Assembly: GCF_002368035.1 (NCBI RefSeq)
Contig: NZ_AP018222.1
Coordinates: forward strand, 5,495,238-5,559,237
DNA from: Nostoc linckia NIES-25
Lineage (GTDB): Bacteria; Cyanobacteriota; Cyanobacteriia; Cyanobacteriales; Nostocaceae
Direction: 5' to 3'
Length of the DNA: 64,000 nt
Shown here: piece by piece, positions 55,070 through 64,000 of the stretch
Layout of the letters: each line of letters begins with the position of its first letter
Numbering within the stretch: position 1 is the first letter of the stretch
The notes under the pieces: generated by a model
Databases searched by the model: none
The model's input: the letters and a program-made list of their open reading frames with translations, nothing else
What the model was told of the DNA's origin: nothing
Translations under genes and position numbers: made by a program

Positions 55070-55102
55070 AAGCTCCTCAAATGATTTTTATTTGAGGAGC
55101 TT
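55070..55102. terminator. hairpin with 11-bp arms, possible terminator
   Basis: Arms aagctcctcaa and ttgaggagctt around an 11-nt AT loop. A duplicate half-arm (aagctcctc) precedes it at 55061. It lacks a strong T-tract on the plus strand. Confidence 0.4.
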
Positions 55103-55143
55103 CATTAATCCTCAAAGTATGTCTATTCAGCATATTGTATGTA

Positions 55144-55236
55144 AATTTATTATCAGACGAATTTGCTGCTATTAGCAAATATCTCGAAGGGCATCGACAA
55201 CGCCAAGAGATTTTAGAGAAAATTCAGAAGTATTAA
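55144..55236 (+). pseudogene. short C-terminal gene fragment
   Basis: NLLSDEFAAISKYLEGHRQR followed by QEILEKIQKY and a stop. It looks like the end of a helical protein, with no start or upstream part. I cannot name the family. Confidence 0.3.
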
Positions 55237-55459
55237 TCTCAGCTTTTACACCAAGCTCGAAATAAAGAAGGTTAGTTTTTACTTTTAAAAATAAGCTGCG
55301 ATCTCATTTCACGCAAAGTTTGTCACAGATGTAAACCCTAAAGGATAGGGAGTATGTCAACACAGCAAATACCATACTTGACAATTTACCCTTATTCTTA
55401 AGTTGTCATTAACGATTTGGGAATACTAAATCCAACACAAATTGTGAGGATTTAGCTGT

Positions 55460-58400
55460 ATGGTCAGTGCTGTTGTCAGTATTCTCGGATATCGCATCAT
55501 TGAAGAACTCTACAGTGGTTCTAGAACCCAAGTTTATCGAGCAGTTAGAGAATCCGACTTAGCACCAGTAGCGATTAAATTACTGAAAAATCCTTTTCCT
55601 AGTTTCCATGAACTCTTGTCGTTTCGCAATCAGTACACCATTGCGAAAAATCTCCATTCATCTTCCATCATTCAAACCTATAGCCTCGAACCCTTCCAAA
55701 ATGGCTATATCTTAGTTATGGAAGACTTTGGGGGAATTTCTCTCAATGATTATTTTGTCCAAAATCAAAGTGTCGCGTTTTTAAAAGAGTTTTTAGTAAT
55801 AGCGATCGCTTTGTGTGATACCTTAAATATACTCTACCGCGAGCGCATCATTCATAAAGATATTAAACCCAGCAATATATTAATTAATCCCGAAACCAAA
55901 CAAATTAAATTAATTGACTTTAGCATTGCATCTTTACTACCACGAGAAACCCAAACACTAGTCAATCCTAATGTTTTAGAAGGGACACTAGCTTATATAT
56001 CTCCAGAACAAACAGGGAGAATGAATCGTGGGATTGATTATCGCACAGATTTCTATTCCCTCGGTGTAACTTTTTATGAATTACTTACAGGAGAGTTACC
56101 TTTTCAAGCTAATGACCCAATGGAGTTGGTACATTCTCATTTGGCAAAACTCCCAGAAAAGTTAAGTAATCCCAAAATAGAACTTCCTTCAGTTCTGGGC
56201 GAGATTGTCATGAAATTGATGGCGAAAAATGCTGAAGATAGATATCAAAGTGCATTAGGATTAAAGTTTGACTTAGAAAATTGTTTACAGCAGCTAGAAG
56301 CAACTGGTGAAATTAAATCCTTTGAAATTGCACAGCGTGATGTGTGCGATCGCTTCCTCATTCCTGACAAAATTTATGGACGAGAAACTGAAGTTAAAAC
56401 TTTGCTGCAAGCATTTGATAGAGTAAGTCTTGGCGCAACAGAAATGATGCTCGTAGCTGGGTTTTCAGGTATTGGTAAAACTGCGGTTATCAATGAAGTG
56501 CATAAACCAATTGTCAGACAACGCGGCTATTTTATCAAAGGTAAATATGACCAATTTCAACGCAATATTCCCTTCAGTGCTTTTGTACAAGCATTCCGGG
56601 ATTTAATGGAGCAATTATTAACAGAAAGTGATGTTCAAATTCAGCAATGGAAAACTAAAATATTAGAGGCTATTGGCGAAAATGGGCAGGTAATTATTGA
56701 AGTCATTCCCGAACTGTCAAGAATTATTGGCGAACAACCACCAGCAATAGAGTTATCAGGAACGGCAGCAGAAAATCGCTTTAATTTATTATTTCAAAAA
56801 TTTACCCAAGTCTTTACCAGCGCATCACATCCCTTAGTAATATTTTTAGATGACTTGCAATGGGCAGATTCGGCATCGCTGAAGTTAATACAGCTATTAA
56901 TGGCTGATACAAGTCATCTTTTTATTATCGGTGCGTACCGCGATAACGAAGTCAATCCAGCACATCCATTAATGTTGACTTTGAATGAAATTGCTAAATC
57001 ACAAGCAAAGATTAATACGATTACTTTAGCACCCCTGAGTCAAGTGCAAGTAAATAAGTTAATAGCTGACACGCTCAAATGTTCAGAAGATGTAGCATGG
57101 CATCTTTCTATATTGATTTATCAAAAAACTAAAGGAAATCCGTTTTTTACCACACAGTTTATCAAAGCATTACATCAAGATGGATTAATTCAATTTGATT
57201 TTGAGATAGGCTGTTGGCAATGCAATCTATCAGAAGTGACGGCTCAAGCAGTTACAGATGACGTTGTAACTTTTATGAGTTGGCAATTGCAAAAATTACC
57301 GCGATCGACTCAAAATGTCTTGCAGTTAGCGGCTTGTATTAGCAACTCTTTTGATTTAGCAACTTTGGCGATTGTTTCGCAGCAATCGGAAATTGAGACA
57401 GCTGCTACTTTGTGGAAAGCTTTGCAAGAAGGGTTGATTTTACCAATTGGTGATATTTATAAGTTTTATCAACAAGAGTCATTAGTCATTAGTCATTTGT
57501 CATTAGACAAGAGCGAACAAACGGCCAATACTTCTCTGCGAGAGGCTGCGCCAACGGCTTCTCTTCGAGACGCTACGCGTAGCTTGCTTCCCCGCAGGGG
57601 TACGCTCAGTACAAGTGACCAAGGACAAATGACAGTTTCTTACAAATTCTTACATGACCGAGTACAGCAAGCAGCTTATTCCCTGATTCCCGATGACCAA
57701 AAACAGACGACTCATTACCAAATCGGACAACTGCTACTACAACAGATTTCCGCACAAGCAAGAGAAGACCGGATTTTTGAAATCGTCAATCAATTAAATT
57801 ACGGCACGGCTTTAATTAGGGAACAAACTCAACGAGACGAATTAGCGCAACTTAATCTGATTGCATCTCGCAAAGCCAAAAATTCTACCGCCTATCAAGC
57901 AGCGCGTGAATATATCACAGTGGGATTATCTTTATTGGCAGAAAATACTTGGCAGCAGCAGTATGAAATGACCCTTGCCTTACATGAATTAGCAGCAGAA
58001 ATAGCACTGCTAAATGGTAATTTTGAAGCGATGGAACAGTTCATTGATACTGTCATTGAACAGGCTCATTCTTTATTAGAAAAGGTGAATGTTTACTGCA
58101 TTAGAATTCAATCTCAAATTTTCCAAAGTAAATTGACTTGTGCGATCGCACTTGCTCTACCAGTCTTACAACAGCTTGGTGCCACTTTTCCTGAAACACC
58201 CACACCATCAGATCTGCAACAAGAAATCCAAGAGATTGAGGAACTGATTGGAGATAGGCAAATTGCCGATTTGATTAACTTGCCACAGATGCGAGATCCA
58301 GAAAAACTCGCTATTCTCAAGATTGCCAGTATCATCAGCCCAGCAGCTTACCTCACTGGTTCACCGTTGTTCCCATTGCTGAATACTTTGTCCGTTAAAC

Positions 58401-61369
58401 TCTCGATTCAGTACGGTAACACTTCGACTTCTACTTACGGCTATGCGAATCATGGCAATATTCTCTGCAATTTCTTCCAAATCGTAGATACAGGAACGCA
58501 GTTTGGTTCCCTGGCACTCCAGATTATCTCAAAACTCGATGCCAAAGCCAGTAAAACAGATGTTTTGATGCTCTTGGGGTTGTTTGTTGTACACCGCAAC
58601 TCTCACATTCAAGAAACACTTCCCATGTTGCAAGAAGGTTACACCAGTGCCATAGAATTTGGTAACTTGGTACTTGCTGGTTACAATGGCCACAGTGTTT
58701 GTCTCAATTCTTTTTGGTGCAGTAAACCCCTGGCTACCTTAGAGCAGGATATGAGCGCTTACTGCCATAGTTTGATGCAAATAAATCAATTGACAACTGC
58801 TAATTATTGTCGGATTTATTGGCAATCGGTTTTAAATCTGCTGGGTTTTGCAGAACATACCACCCTTTTGTCTGGGAAAGCCCTTGAAGAGACAGAATTT
58901 CTCCAGCAGCTTCAATCCACCAATGATGGATATGGATTGTATATTTTCCATTTATATAAATTAATGCTTTGTTTCTTGTTTGGAGAAATTGAGCCAGCGA
59001 AAAATCATGCTATTGAAGTCAGGCGCTATTTTATGGCTGGTGCGGGATTAGTCAGCGAACCAGTATTTTATCTTTATGATTCGCTGCTGACTTTGGCACA
59101 ATTGAATCCAGAATTAGAGGAAACATCAAAAGCATTGCAGAGTGTCACAGAAAACCAAACCCGGTTACAGCAATGGGCGCATCATGCACCCATGAATCAC
59201 CAGCATAAAGTGGATTTGGTAGAGGCAGAAAAATACCGAGTATTAGGCAAGAATTATGCAGCAGGGGATTATTACGATCGCGCTATTTCTCTTGCTAAAG
59301 CCAACAGCTACATCCAAGAAGAAGCCTTAGCTAACGAACTAGCAGCTAAATTCTACCGGGGCTGGGGTAAAGCCAAAGTTGCCGCAGGCTATATGCAAGA
59401 AGCTTACTATTGTTACGCCAAATGGGGTGCAAAAGCCAAAGTTGCAGATTTAGAAAAACGCTATCCCCAACTACTTGCCCCCATATTACAGCAAACTCGT
59501 TCGAGCCTCTCAATTAACGAAACCATCATCCCCTTGGGGACTGTCACCTCCACCAATGGAGCCACTTCTAGCAGCAGTGTCTCAAATACCCTAGATTTAG
59601 AAGCGATTCTCAAAGCTTCCCACACGATCTCCAGTGAAATCGAACTGGAAAAATTGCTTGCATCGTTACTGAGAATCGTCATCGAAAATGCCGGGGCTGA
59701 TAAATGTGTATTAATGCTGTTGCGAGACGATTCGCTACGTGACACCAAAGGTGAACGCCTGTTAATTAAGGGTTCAATTACTCAGGGAACACAGCCAGTT
59801 GTGTTGCAGAGAATTCCTGTTGAAGATAGTCAAGATATTCCCCACAAATTAATTTACAAAGTCAAGCACAGCAATCAAACTATTGTCCTGGTAGATGCGA
59901 CAGCAGATCCGCTTTTAGCCAATGACCCGTATATTGTGCGTCAACAGCCGAAAAGTATCTTGTGTAGTCCGATTTTGCATCAAGGCAAGTTGATGGGCAT
60001 TTTATATCTCGAAAATAATTTAGTCAGGGGGGCGTTTACAAGCGAACGCGTGGAACTCCTCAATCTACTTTGCGCTCAAGCCGCAATTTCCCTAGAAAAT
60101 GCGCGACTTTATGAGCAAGCCCAACAAATGCTAGCAGAACTAAGTGCTAGCAAAGCCCGCTTTCAGCAGCTGGCGGATAATCTTCCTGGCATAATTTACC
60201 AGCTGCGTCTCGCTCCCGATGGTTCTGTTTCAATTCCCTACGTTAGTCCGGGCTGCGCGGCTTTATATGAAGTGCCACCTGAAGATTTCTTGGCAGGCAT
60301 CACACATTTTCGGATGCTGGAGCATCCAAACGATCGCTCAACCCTCACCCAGGCGTTCATTGATTCTGCCGAGACTCTCACAGCTTTTGAGCAGGAATGG
60401 CGCATTATTACCACCTCTGGCACTGTGAAATGGGTGCAGGCGGCATCACGACCGGAACGGCAAGCCGACGGCTCGATCGTTTGGGATGGCGTGATGATAG
60501 ATATTAGCGATCGCAAAGTTGCTGAACTTGCCTTGCAACAAGCGCAATTACAAATAATTCAAAGTGAGAAAATGTCTGCATTGGGCAACTTAGTTGCTGG
60601 TGTAGCTCACGAAATGAATAATCCTTTGGGTTTTATTTCTGCTAGTATCAAACAAGCTAAACCCATCTTTGCTGATATTTTTGAACACTTAAAACTCTAT
60701 CAAGAAACTTTTCCGAATAAGAGTGAAGAAATCGAAGACCATGCTCAAGAAATTGACTTGGAATATAGCTTAGAAGACTTGCCTAAAATGCTCAATTCCA
60801 TGACTTTGGCGTGCGACAGGCTGAAAAATATCAGCACCAGTTTACGTACTTTCTCTCGTGCCGATCGCGATTACAAAGTGCCATTTAATATTCACGAAGG
60901 CATTGAGAGTACAATTTTAATTCTCAAACATCGTTTGAAAGCTAACGAGCAACGTCCAGCAATTGAAATTGTCACTAACTACGGGAATTTACCGCAAATA
61001 GAATGTTTTCCTGGGCAATTAAATCAGGTATTTATGAATATTCTTGCCAACGCTATTGATGCTTTAGAGGAGTCGAATCTTGAACGAAGTATAGCAGATA
61101 TTCAAGCCAATCCTAACCGAATCACTATTACCACTCACCTAGCAGATGATTTCGTGAAGATGAAGATTGCTGATAATGCTAAGGGGATGAGTGAAGATAT
61201 TAAACAAAAGATATTTGACAATTTGTTTACTACGAAAGGTGTCGGAAAAGGCACGGGGTTGGGATTGGCGATCGCAAAATCTATTGTCGAAGAAACTCAC
61301 GGTGGAAAACTAAGTTGCAAATCTGTTCTGGGTGAAGGAACAGAATTTTTAATTCAAATTCCAGTGTAA
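55460..61369 (+). CDS. Ser/Thr kinase-ATPase-GAF-PAS-histidine kinase hybrid
   Basis: 1969 residues in the known cyanobacterial dual-kinase layout. Ser/Thr kinase (about 7-275) with HKDIKPSN catalytic loop and LIDFSIAS in place of DFG, then PEQTGR; AAA-type ATPase (about 300-560, P-loop GFSGIGKTA near 334, DDLQWADSASL); a helical TPR-like middle (740-1340); GAF (about 1385-1545); PAS (1563-1687) ending DISDRK; HisKA with His1717 in VAHEMNNPLG; HATPase_c (DNAKGM, GTGLGLAIAKS). Residues about 673-724 are translated from small repeats inserted in frame. Such proteins integrate stress or nutrient signals; the input is unknown. It is monocistronic. Confidence 0.92.
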   Translation: MVSAVVSILGYRIIEELYSGSRTQVYRAVRESDLAPVAIKLLKNPFPSFHELLSFRNQYTIAKNLHSSSIIQTYSLEPFQNGYILVMEDFGGISLNDYFVQNQSVAFLKEFLVIAIALCDTLNILYRERIIHKDIKPSNILINPETKQIKLIDFSIASLLPRETQTLVNPNVLEGTLAYISPEQTGRMNRGIDYRTDFYSLGVTFYELLTGELPFQANDPMELVHSHLAKLPEKLSNPKIELPSVLGEIVMKLMAKNAEDRYQSALGLKFDLENCLQQLEATGEIKSFEIAQRDVCDRFLIPDKIYGRETEVKTLLQAFDRVSLGATEMMLVAGFSGIGKTAVINEVHKPIVRQRGYFIKGKYDQFQRNIPFSAFVQAFRDLMEQLLTESDVQIQQWKTKILEAIGENGQVIIEVIPELSRIIGEQPPAIELSGTAAENRFNLLFQKFTQVFTSASHPLVIFLDDLQWADSASLKLIQLLMADTSHLFIIGAYRDNEVNPAHPLMLTLNEIAKSQAKINTITLAPLSQVQVNKLIADTLKCSEDVAWHLSILIYQKTKGNPFFTTQFIKALHQDGLIQFDFEIGCWQCNLSEVTAQAVTDDVVTFMSWQLQKLPRSTQNVLQLAACISNSFDLATLAIVSQQSEIETAATLWKALQEGLILPIGDIYKFYQQESLVISHLSLDKSEQTANTSLREAAPTASLRDATRSLLPRRGTLSTSDQGQMTVSYKFLHDRVQQAAYSLIPDDQKQTTHYQIGQLLLQQISAQAREDRIFEIVNQLNYGTALIREQTQRDELAQLNLIASRKAKNSTAYQAAREYITVGLSLLAENTWQQQYEMTLALHELAAEIALLNGNFEAMEQFIDTVIEQAHSLLEKVNVYCIRIQSQIFQSKLTCAIALALPVLQQLGATFPETPTPSDLQQEIQEIEELIGDRQIADLINLPQMRDPEKLAILKIASIISPAAYLTGSPLFPLLNTLSVKLSIQYGNTSTSTYGYANHGNILCNFFQIVDTGTQFGSLALQIISKLDAKASKTDVLMLLGLFVVHRNSHIQETLPMLQEGYTSAIEFGNLVLAGYNGHSVCLNSFWCSKPLATLEQDMSAYCHSLMQINQLTTANYCRIYWQSVLNLLGFAEHTTLLSGKALEETEFLQQLQSTNDGYGLYIFHLYKLMLCFLFGEIEPAKNHAIEVRRYFMAGAGLVSEPVFYLYDSLLTLAQLNPELEETSKALQSVTENQTRLQQWAHHAPMNHQHKVDLVEAEKYRVLGKNYAAGDYYDRAISLAKANSYIQEEALANELAAKFYRGWGKAKVAAGYMQEAYYCYAKWGAKAKVADLEKRYPQLLAPILQQTRSSLSINETIIPLGTVTSTNGATSSSSVSNTLDLEAILKASHTISSEIELEKLLASLLRIVIENAGADKCVLMLLRDDSLRDTKGERLLIKGSITQGTQPVVLQRIPVEDSQDIPHKLIYKVKHSNQTIVLVDATADPLLANDPYIVRQQPKSILCSPILHQGKLMGILYLENNLVRGAFTSERVELLNLLCAQAAISLENARLYEQAQQMLAELSASKARFQQLADNLPGIIYQLRLAPDGSVSIPYVSPGCAALYEVPPEDFLAGITHFRMLEHPNDRSTLTQAFIDSAETLTAFEQEWRIITTSGTVKWVQAASRPERQADGSIVWDGVMIDISDRKVAELALQQAQLQIIQSEKMSALGNLVAGVAHEMNNPLGFISASIKQAKPIFADIFEHLKLYQETFPNKSEEIEDHAQEIDLEYSLEDLPKMLNSMTLACDRLKNISTSLRTFSRADRDYKVPFNIHEGIESTILILKHRLKANEQRPAIEIVTNYGNLPQIECFPGQLNQVFMNILANAIDALEESNLERSIADIQANPNRITITTHLADDFVKMKIADNAKGMSEDIKQKIFDNLFTTKGVGKGTGLGLAIAKSIVEETHGGKLSCKSVLGEGTEFLIQIPV
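57477..57633. repeat. small repeats inserted in frame in the kinase gene
   Basis: Three tcattagtcat units followed by ctctgcgagaggctgcgcca and gcttgcttccccgcaggggt segments. The same units are intergenic near 8850-8890 and 45090-45115. In the protein this reads SLREAAPTASLRDATRSLLP, foreign to the surrounding ATPase/TPR region. Confidence 0.75.
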
Positions 61370-61542
61370 GTAGCAGCTACACAAACAAAGCCTGCCTCCT
61401 ACTGCTCAAAAGCCTTGATTTTGCGCTTTTTCCGTGCAGGCGGATTTGCTTGCAATACTTGTCGGGTTTTGGGGAAAAGGGGAAGGTGGGACCCCCTCTG
61501 GGGATAAGGGGCGGGCAAAGGGGAAAGAAAAAACCTTTAACC

Positions 61543-61692
61543 CAATACAGTTCAGTTAGAGCCAAAAACCTGATTATTGCGTAGGTTGGGGAGCCACTGC
61601 GTTGGACGGGTTTCCCGGCTTAAAGCAAGTGGCGTTTGAGGAACGAAACCCAACATCTGGTCAGGTTTGTTGGGTTTCGCATTGCCTCAACC
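61543..61692. mobile_element. caatacagttcagtta MITE, right end lost
   Basis: Starts caatacagttcagttagagc and contains gcgtaggttgggg and gttgggtttcgcattgcctc. The expected right end is replaced by the 3' part of a 94-bp MITE (aagctttttggtcatttttg to cctg at 61723). Confidence 0.7.
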
Positions 61693-61723
61693 AAGCTTTT
61701 TGGTCATTTTTGCGTAAGTCCTG
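61693..61723. mobile_element. 94-bp MITE, right-end fragment
   Basis: aagctttttggtca then tttttgcgtaagtcctg, matching the right third of copy 3 but with the intact terminal cctg. Confidence 0.65.
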
Positions 61724-61896
61724 TTTAAATGAAACACGATGTGAAATTGGAGTGTAAAGCTATTAAACTTAAAAGGGTAGACTTAAGTTAGCTTCTTTCT
61801 CTACAGATGAAAAATTGGAAGCATAACTTTGCCGCAACGGCAAGGTTATGGGTAAAGTCACAACATTCAATTTGTGAATGTACATTATCTTAAATG

Positions 61897-61969
<73 letters not shown>

Positions 61970-62049
61970 TAACCACACGATTATCAATAATAACACATAC
62001 ATTTGTTAAAAAGCAAGATAAATAATCTAGATGATTTAAGTATCATTCG

Positions 62050-62228
62050 ACCCTAGTGTTACGATTGTTAAGGCTATCCAGTTCTGGTGGGGGTCAACTA
62101 CCAGACGTAACTCTTAAAGTTCGGTGTAAATCCGCTACTTGGGAGCAACTGCGAACTGATTTGAGATTAGCTTGCCTAAGCGATCGCTTGCTTCCCAATT
62201 AAGTTAGTCAGGATGCCTGCCGAAGTAG
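62050..62228 (+). promoter_or_regulatory. cobalamin (B12) riboswitch
   Basis: The conserved core elements are seen in order: ggtgtaaatccgc, then ggagcaactgcgaa, then the closing agtcaggatgcctgcc (B12 box). They lie 30-180 nt ahead of a DUF1636 gene and cobK on the plus strand, as expected. With adenosylcobalamin bound, the leader should lower expression of the downstream operon. The exact 5' edge is uncertain. Confidence 0.88.
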
Positions 62229-62259
62229 ATTTATCAGTTCACATTTAAGCGAGGTACAG

Positions 62260-62673
62260 ATGACTGCGACTGCAAATATTTCTACAAGTGATTGTTTGGG
62301 TGTTCCCGACCACGCTTTATTTGTTTGCAAAACCTGTGCCAGCGTTTGGCAAGATGGAAAACGTTTACCAGGAAGTGGCGGCGAACAACTACTAAAGCAA
62401 CTTCAGCACTTAGCACAAGATTGGGACTTGCGAGATCGATTCCCAATTCAAGAGGTTGAATGCATGAGTGCTTGTAATCGTTCTTGTGTAGTTGCCTTTG
62501 CTGCCAAAGGCAAATTAACATATTTATTCGGCGATCTAACCGTTGATGAGAGTGCATCTGCGGTACTAGAGTGTGCTAGTCAATACTATGCCAAACCAGA
62601 CGGTTTACTGCCTTGGTCAGAGCGTCCAAAAGCACTGAAAAATGGCATTTTGGCGAAAATTCCACCTTTATGA
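62260..62673 (+). CDS. DUF1636 metal-binding protein (cobalamin operon)
   Basis: 137 residues with a thioredoxin-like ferredoxin pattern: CKTCASVW near the start and CMSACNRSC in the second half give the cysteines expected of DUF1636 proteins. These are often encoded with cobalt transport or cobalamin genes and are thought to be metal-handling or [2Fe-2S] proteins. It is the first gene after the B12 riboswitch and overlaps cobK by four bases (ATGA), so it is both regulated by B12 and coupled to cobK. Confidence 0.82.
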   Translation: MTATANISTSDCLGVPDHALFVCKTCASVWQDGKRLPGSGGEQLLKQLQHLAQDWDLRDRFPIQEVECMSACNRSCVVAFAAKGKLTYLFGDLTVDESASAVLECASQYYAKPDGLLPWSERPKALKNGILAKIPPL

Positions 62674-63410
62674 TTCGGATTTTAATTCTGGGTGGGACGG
62701 GAGATGCAGCAGAACTAGCTGCTAGGCTCGCAACTATCCAAGGGGTAGAAGCAATCACATCTTTAGCCGGCCGCACGCGGGAACCATCAGTTCCTTTGGG
62801 CGATCTCCGCGTTGGAGGCTTCGGTGGTGTAGCTGGATTGGCTAATTATCTAGAAGTCATGCAAATCGACTTGTTAATTGATGCAACCCATCCTTTTGCT
62901 TCGCAGATTTCTTGGAATGCTGTAGATGCTGCAACCAAAGTTGGAATACCCCATTTAATGTTAATTCGTCCGCCTTGGCAAAAGGTAAGTGGCGATCGCT
63001 GGATTGAAGTTGACAGCGTTGCAGCCGCAGCAACAGCCTTGCAAAACCAAGCACAGCGGGTATTTTTGACAGTTGGTAGGCAAGAACTCGCCGCCTTTGC
63101 TCACCTCAAAGATATTTGGTTTCTCATGCGGATGATTGACCCTCCTGCTGCTGATGCTTTAGTACCACCGGCGATATTATTGTGCGATCGCGGCCCCTTT
63201 ACCCTCAATAATGAAAGGGAAATCCTAATTCACTACAACATTGATACCATAGTCAGTAAAAATAGCGGTGGTGATGCAACCTACGCCAAAATCATTGCGG
63301 CGCGAGAACTTGAGGTGAAAGTTGTAATAGTGAATCGTCCAGCCATACCACCAGCAAATTACGTTACTAATATTGATGATGCCTTGGCGTGGGTACTTGA
63401 AAACGGCTGA
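62670..63410 (+). CDS. cobK: precorrin-6A reductase
   Basis: 246 residues from the ATG at 62670, which sits in an ATGA overlap with DUF1636; an in-frame GTG at 62613 lies inside that gene and is unlikely. CobK (CbiJ) reduces precorrin-6A with NADPH in the corrin ring pathway. Visible: ILGGTGDAAELAARL, SLAGRTREPSVPLGD, RVGGFGGVAGLANYL, DATHPFASQIS and the C-terminal KNSGGDATYAKIIAARELEV signature. It is under the riboswitch at 62050-62228. Confidence 0.93.
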   Translation: MIRILILGGTGDAAELAARLATIQGVEAITSLAGRTREPSVPLGDLRVGGFGGVAGLANYLEVMQIDLLIDATHPFASQISWNAVDAATKVGIPHLMLIRPPWQKVSGDRWIEVDSVAAAATALQNQAQRVFLTVGRQELAAFAHLKDIWFLMRMIDPPAADALVPPAILLCDRGPFTLNNEREILIHYNIDTIVSKNSGGDATYAKIIAARELEVKVVIVNRPAIPPANYVTNIDDALAWVLENG

Positions 63411-63482
63411 CAGTTAACTGTCAGCCGTCAATCCTCAACAACTAACAGGAACCGAAATCTCAAACTTTTGATTCTTTTTAAA

Positions 63483-64000
63483 TTAAACAAAAAATGTATC
63501 AACTGGTACAGAGCCAAAGCCAGGTAATGTACCGTAGGTTTCTAATCTAATTGACAAATCACTACTTGCTTGAAATCCTGCTATACCATCGTTGACAACT
63601 AAAAATAAATCCAAACCATTGTAGACAATAGCAGCACTATTAATACCGAGAGCTTGGTTGCCTGCCAATTTTCCATTAGCATCAATAAATACCTGTTTTA
63701 CTAAGTCTAACTCGGTTCCATAATAGTTATTATCTGCTGCACGAGTTAAGCTGACTGGTTTTCCTAAAGCTGTGCCATTTGCCGCGAGTAAATCGATTTT
63801 ATCGCTGCCAATTGAATAGCCACCTATAACATCGGCTCCCGAAGCTGAAGATTGTCCAAACTGGAAAACGTAAATATTATTGTTGTCTAAATCATCTGCG
63901 AAATAGTCTTTTCCAGCGCCACCATTAAAGATATCTTTGCCAGTGATACTATCGAGATAATCATCGCCGTTTCCTCCGTTGATGACATCATCACCTGCTC
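63483..64000 (-). CDS. RTX-type calcium-binding exoprotein, C-terminal part
   Basis: The frame enters from the right edge and ends at 63483. It begins with RTX nonapeptides (GDDVINGGNGDDYLDSITGK, then IFNGGAGKDYF), which bind Ca2+ in a parallel beta-roll, and ends with a conserved C-terminal domain (YVFQFGQSSASGADVIGGY; LFLVVNDGIAGFQASSDLSI). Such proteins leave the cell through type I secretion and are often adhesive or S-layer-like. The N-terminus and any enzymatic domain lie beyond the window. Confidence 0.85.
   Translation of the reverse strand, partial: AGDDVINGGNGDDYLDSITGKDIFNGGAGKDYFADDLDNNNIYVFQFGQSSASGADVIGGYSIGSDKIDLLAANGTALGKPVSLTRAADNNYYGTELDLVKQVFIDANGKLAGNQALGINSAAIVYNGLDLFLVVNDGIAGFQASSDLSIRLETYGTLPGFGSVPVDTFFV

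Larger units (their letters stand above)
54412..55459. other. 1.05-kb intergenic region with hairpins and a gene scrap
   Basis: Contains the hairpin cctaagagc-tt-gctcttagg (54542-54561), a ccctttaccctt-type tract (54780-54830), a hairpin at 55070-55102 (aagctcctcaa arms), and a 30-codon fragment at 55144-55236. It ends with the leader of the large kinase. Confidence 0.55.
61370..61896. other. intergenic region with two truncated MITEs
   Basis: Holds a G-rich tract (61470-61530), a caatacagttcagtta MITE lacking its right end (61543-61692), joined directly to the right third of the 94-bp MITE (61693-61723), and the tRNA-Val downstream flank. No gene seen. Confidence 0.6.

Noticed and set aside
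61377..61565. 62-codon frame after the dual kinase
   Set aside because: It is the G-rich tract read backwards plus part of a MITE.
62613..62669. Upstream GTG start for cobK
   Set aside because: It lies within the DUF1636 gene; the ATG at 62670 in an ATGA overlap gives the usual CobK N-terminus.

Overview
This window is chromosomal DNA from a filamentous, probably heterocyst-forming cyanobacterium close to Nostoc. The signs are frequent GCGATCGC (HIP1) octamers, photosynthesis genes (petL, a psaB), very large multi-PAS hybrid kinases, an RTX-type exoprotein, a cobalamin riboswitch ahead of cobK, and intergenic DNA full of short tandem and palindromic repeats. Genes sit on both strands, mostly as single units or two- to four-gene operons. 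The genus is an inference; there is no rRNA here to settle it.

Layout. 0-10 kb: a cut ABC-2 permease, a DedA protein, a decayed membrane gene, an ABC exporter with altered ATPase motifs, a shortened M50-like protein, SelO, an acetyltransferase, bioB, the tiny petL and aroB. 10-19 kb: signalling genes, namely a receiver-histidine kinase, an eight-PAS hybrid kinase with a cyanobacteriochrome-like GAF domain, a GAF remnant and another receiver-kinase. 19-27.6 kb: a malonyl-CoA-synthetase-like ligase, a GH2 glycosidase with overlapping galT, and a dense block of MITEs around a frameshifted IS630-type element. 27.9-30.1 kb: a solitary, divergent psaB. 31-32 kb: layered repeats, including a 21-bp minisatellite.

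32-46 kb is a broken-up galactose/polysaccharide region: a metal-ligand-deficient M24-fold protein, galK and a cupin in one operon; a phytanoyl-CoA dioxygenase; a GH43 protein; a glycosyltransferase fused to UDP-galactopyranose mutase; a GH1 domain fused to an RmlD-like reductase; and galE. Together with GH2 and galT this gives a full Leloir route (galactose to Gal-1-P to UDP-Gal, with UDP-Glc exchange) plus conversion of UDP-Galp to UDP-Galf and a possible Galf/Gal glycan output.

46-64 kb: hflX followed by an isoaspartyl peptidase interrupted by one in-frame TAG, an orphan ATP-grasp ligase, a small zinc-ribbon protein, an MFS permease, a gene-poor stretch with remnants, a 1969-residue Ser/Thr kinase-ATPase-GAF-PAS-histidine kinase, tRNA-Val(GAC), a B12 riboswitch-DUF1636-cobK unit, and the end of an RTX calcium-binding protein.

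The most distinctive points are: (i) the galactose module with two unusual fusions and a pseudo-M24 protein; (ii) an IS630-type element with an A8 slippage site, whose terminal repeats are shared by several nearby MITEs, three of them in a head-to-tail array; (iii) small repeats inserted in frame in several coding sequences; (iv) a lone psaB; (v) a single nonsense codon in the asparaginase-like gene. I found no CRISPR array, prophage or recognisable defence island.
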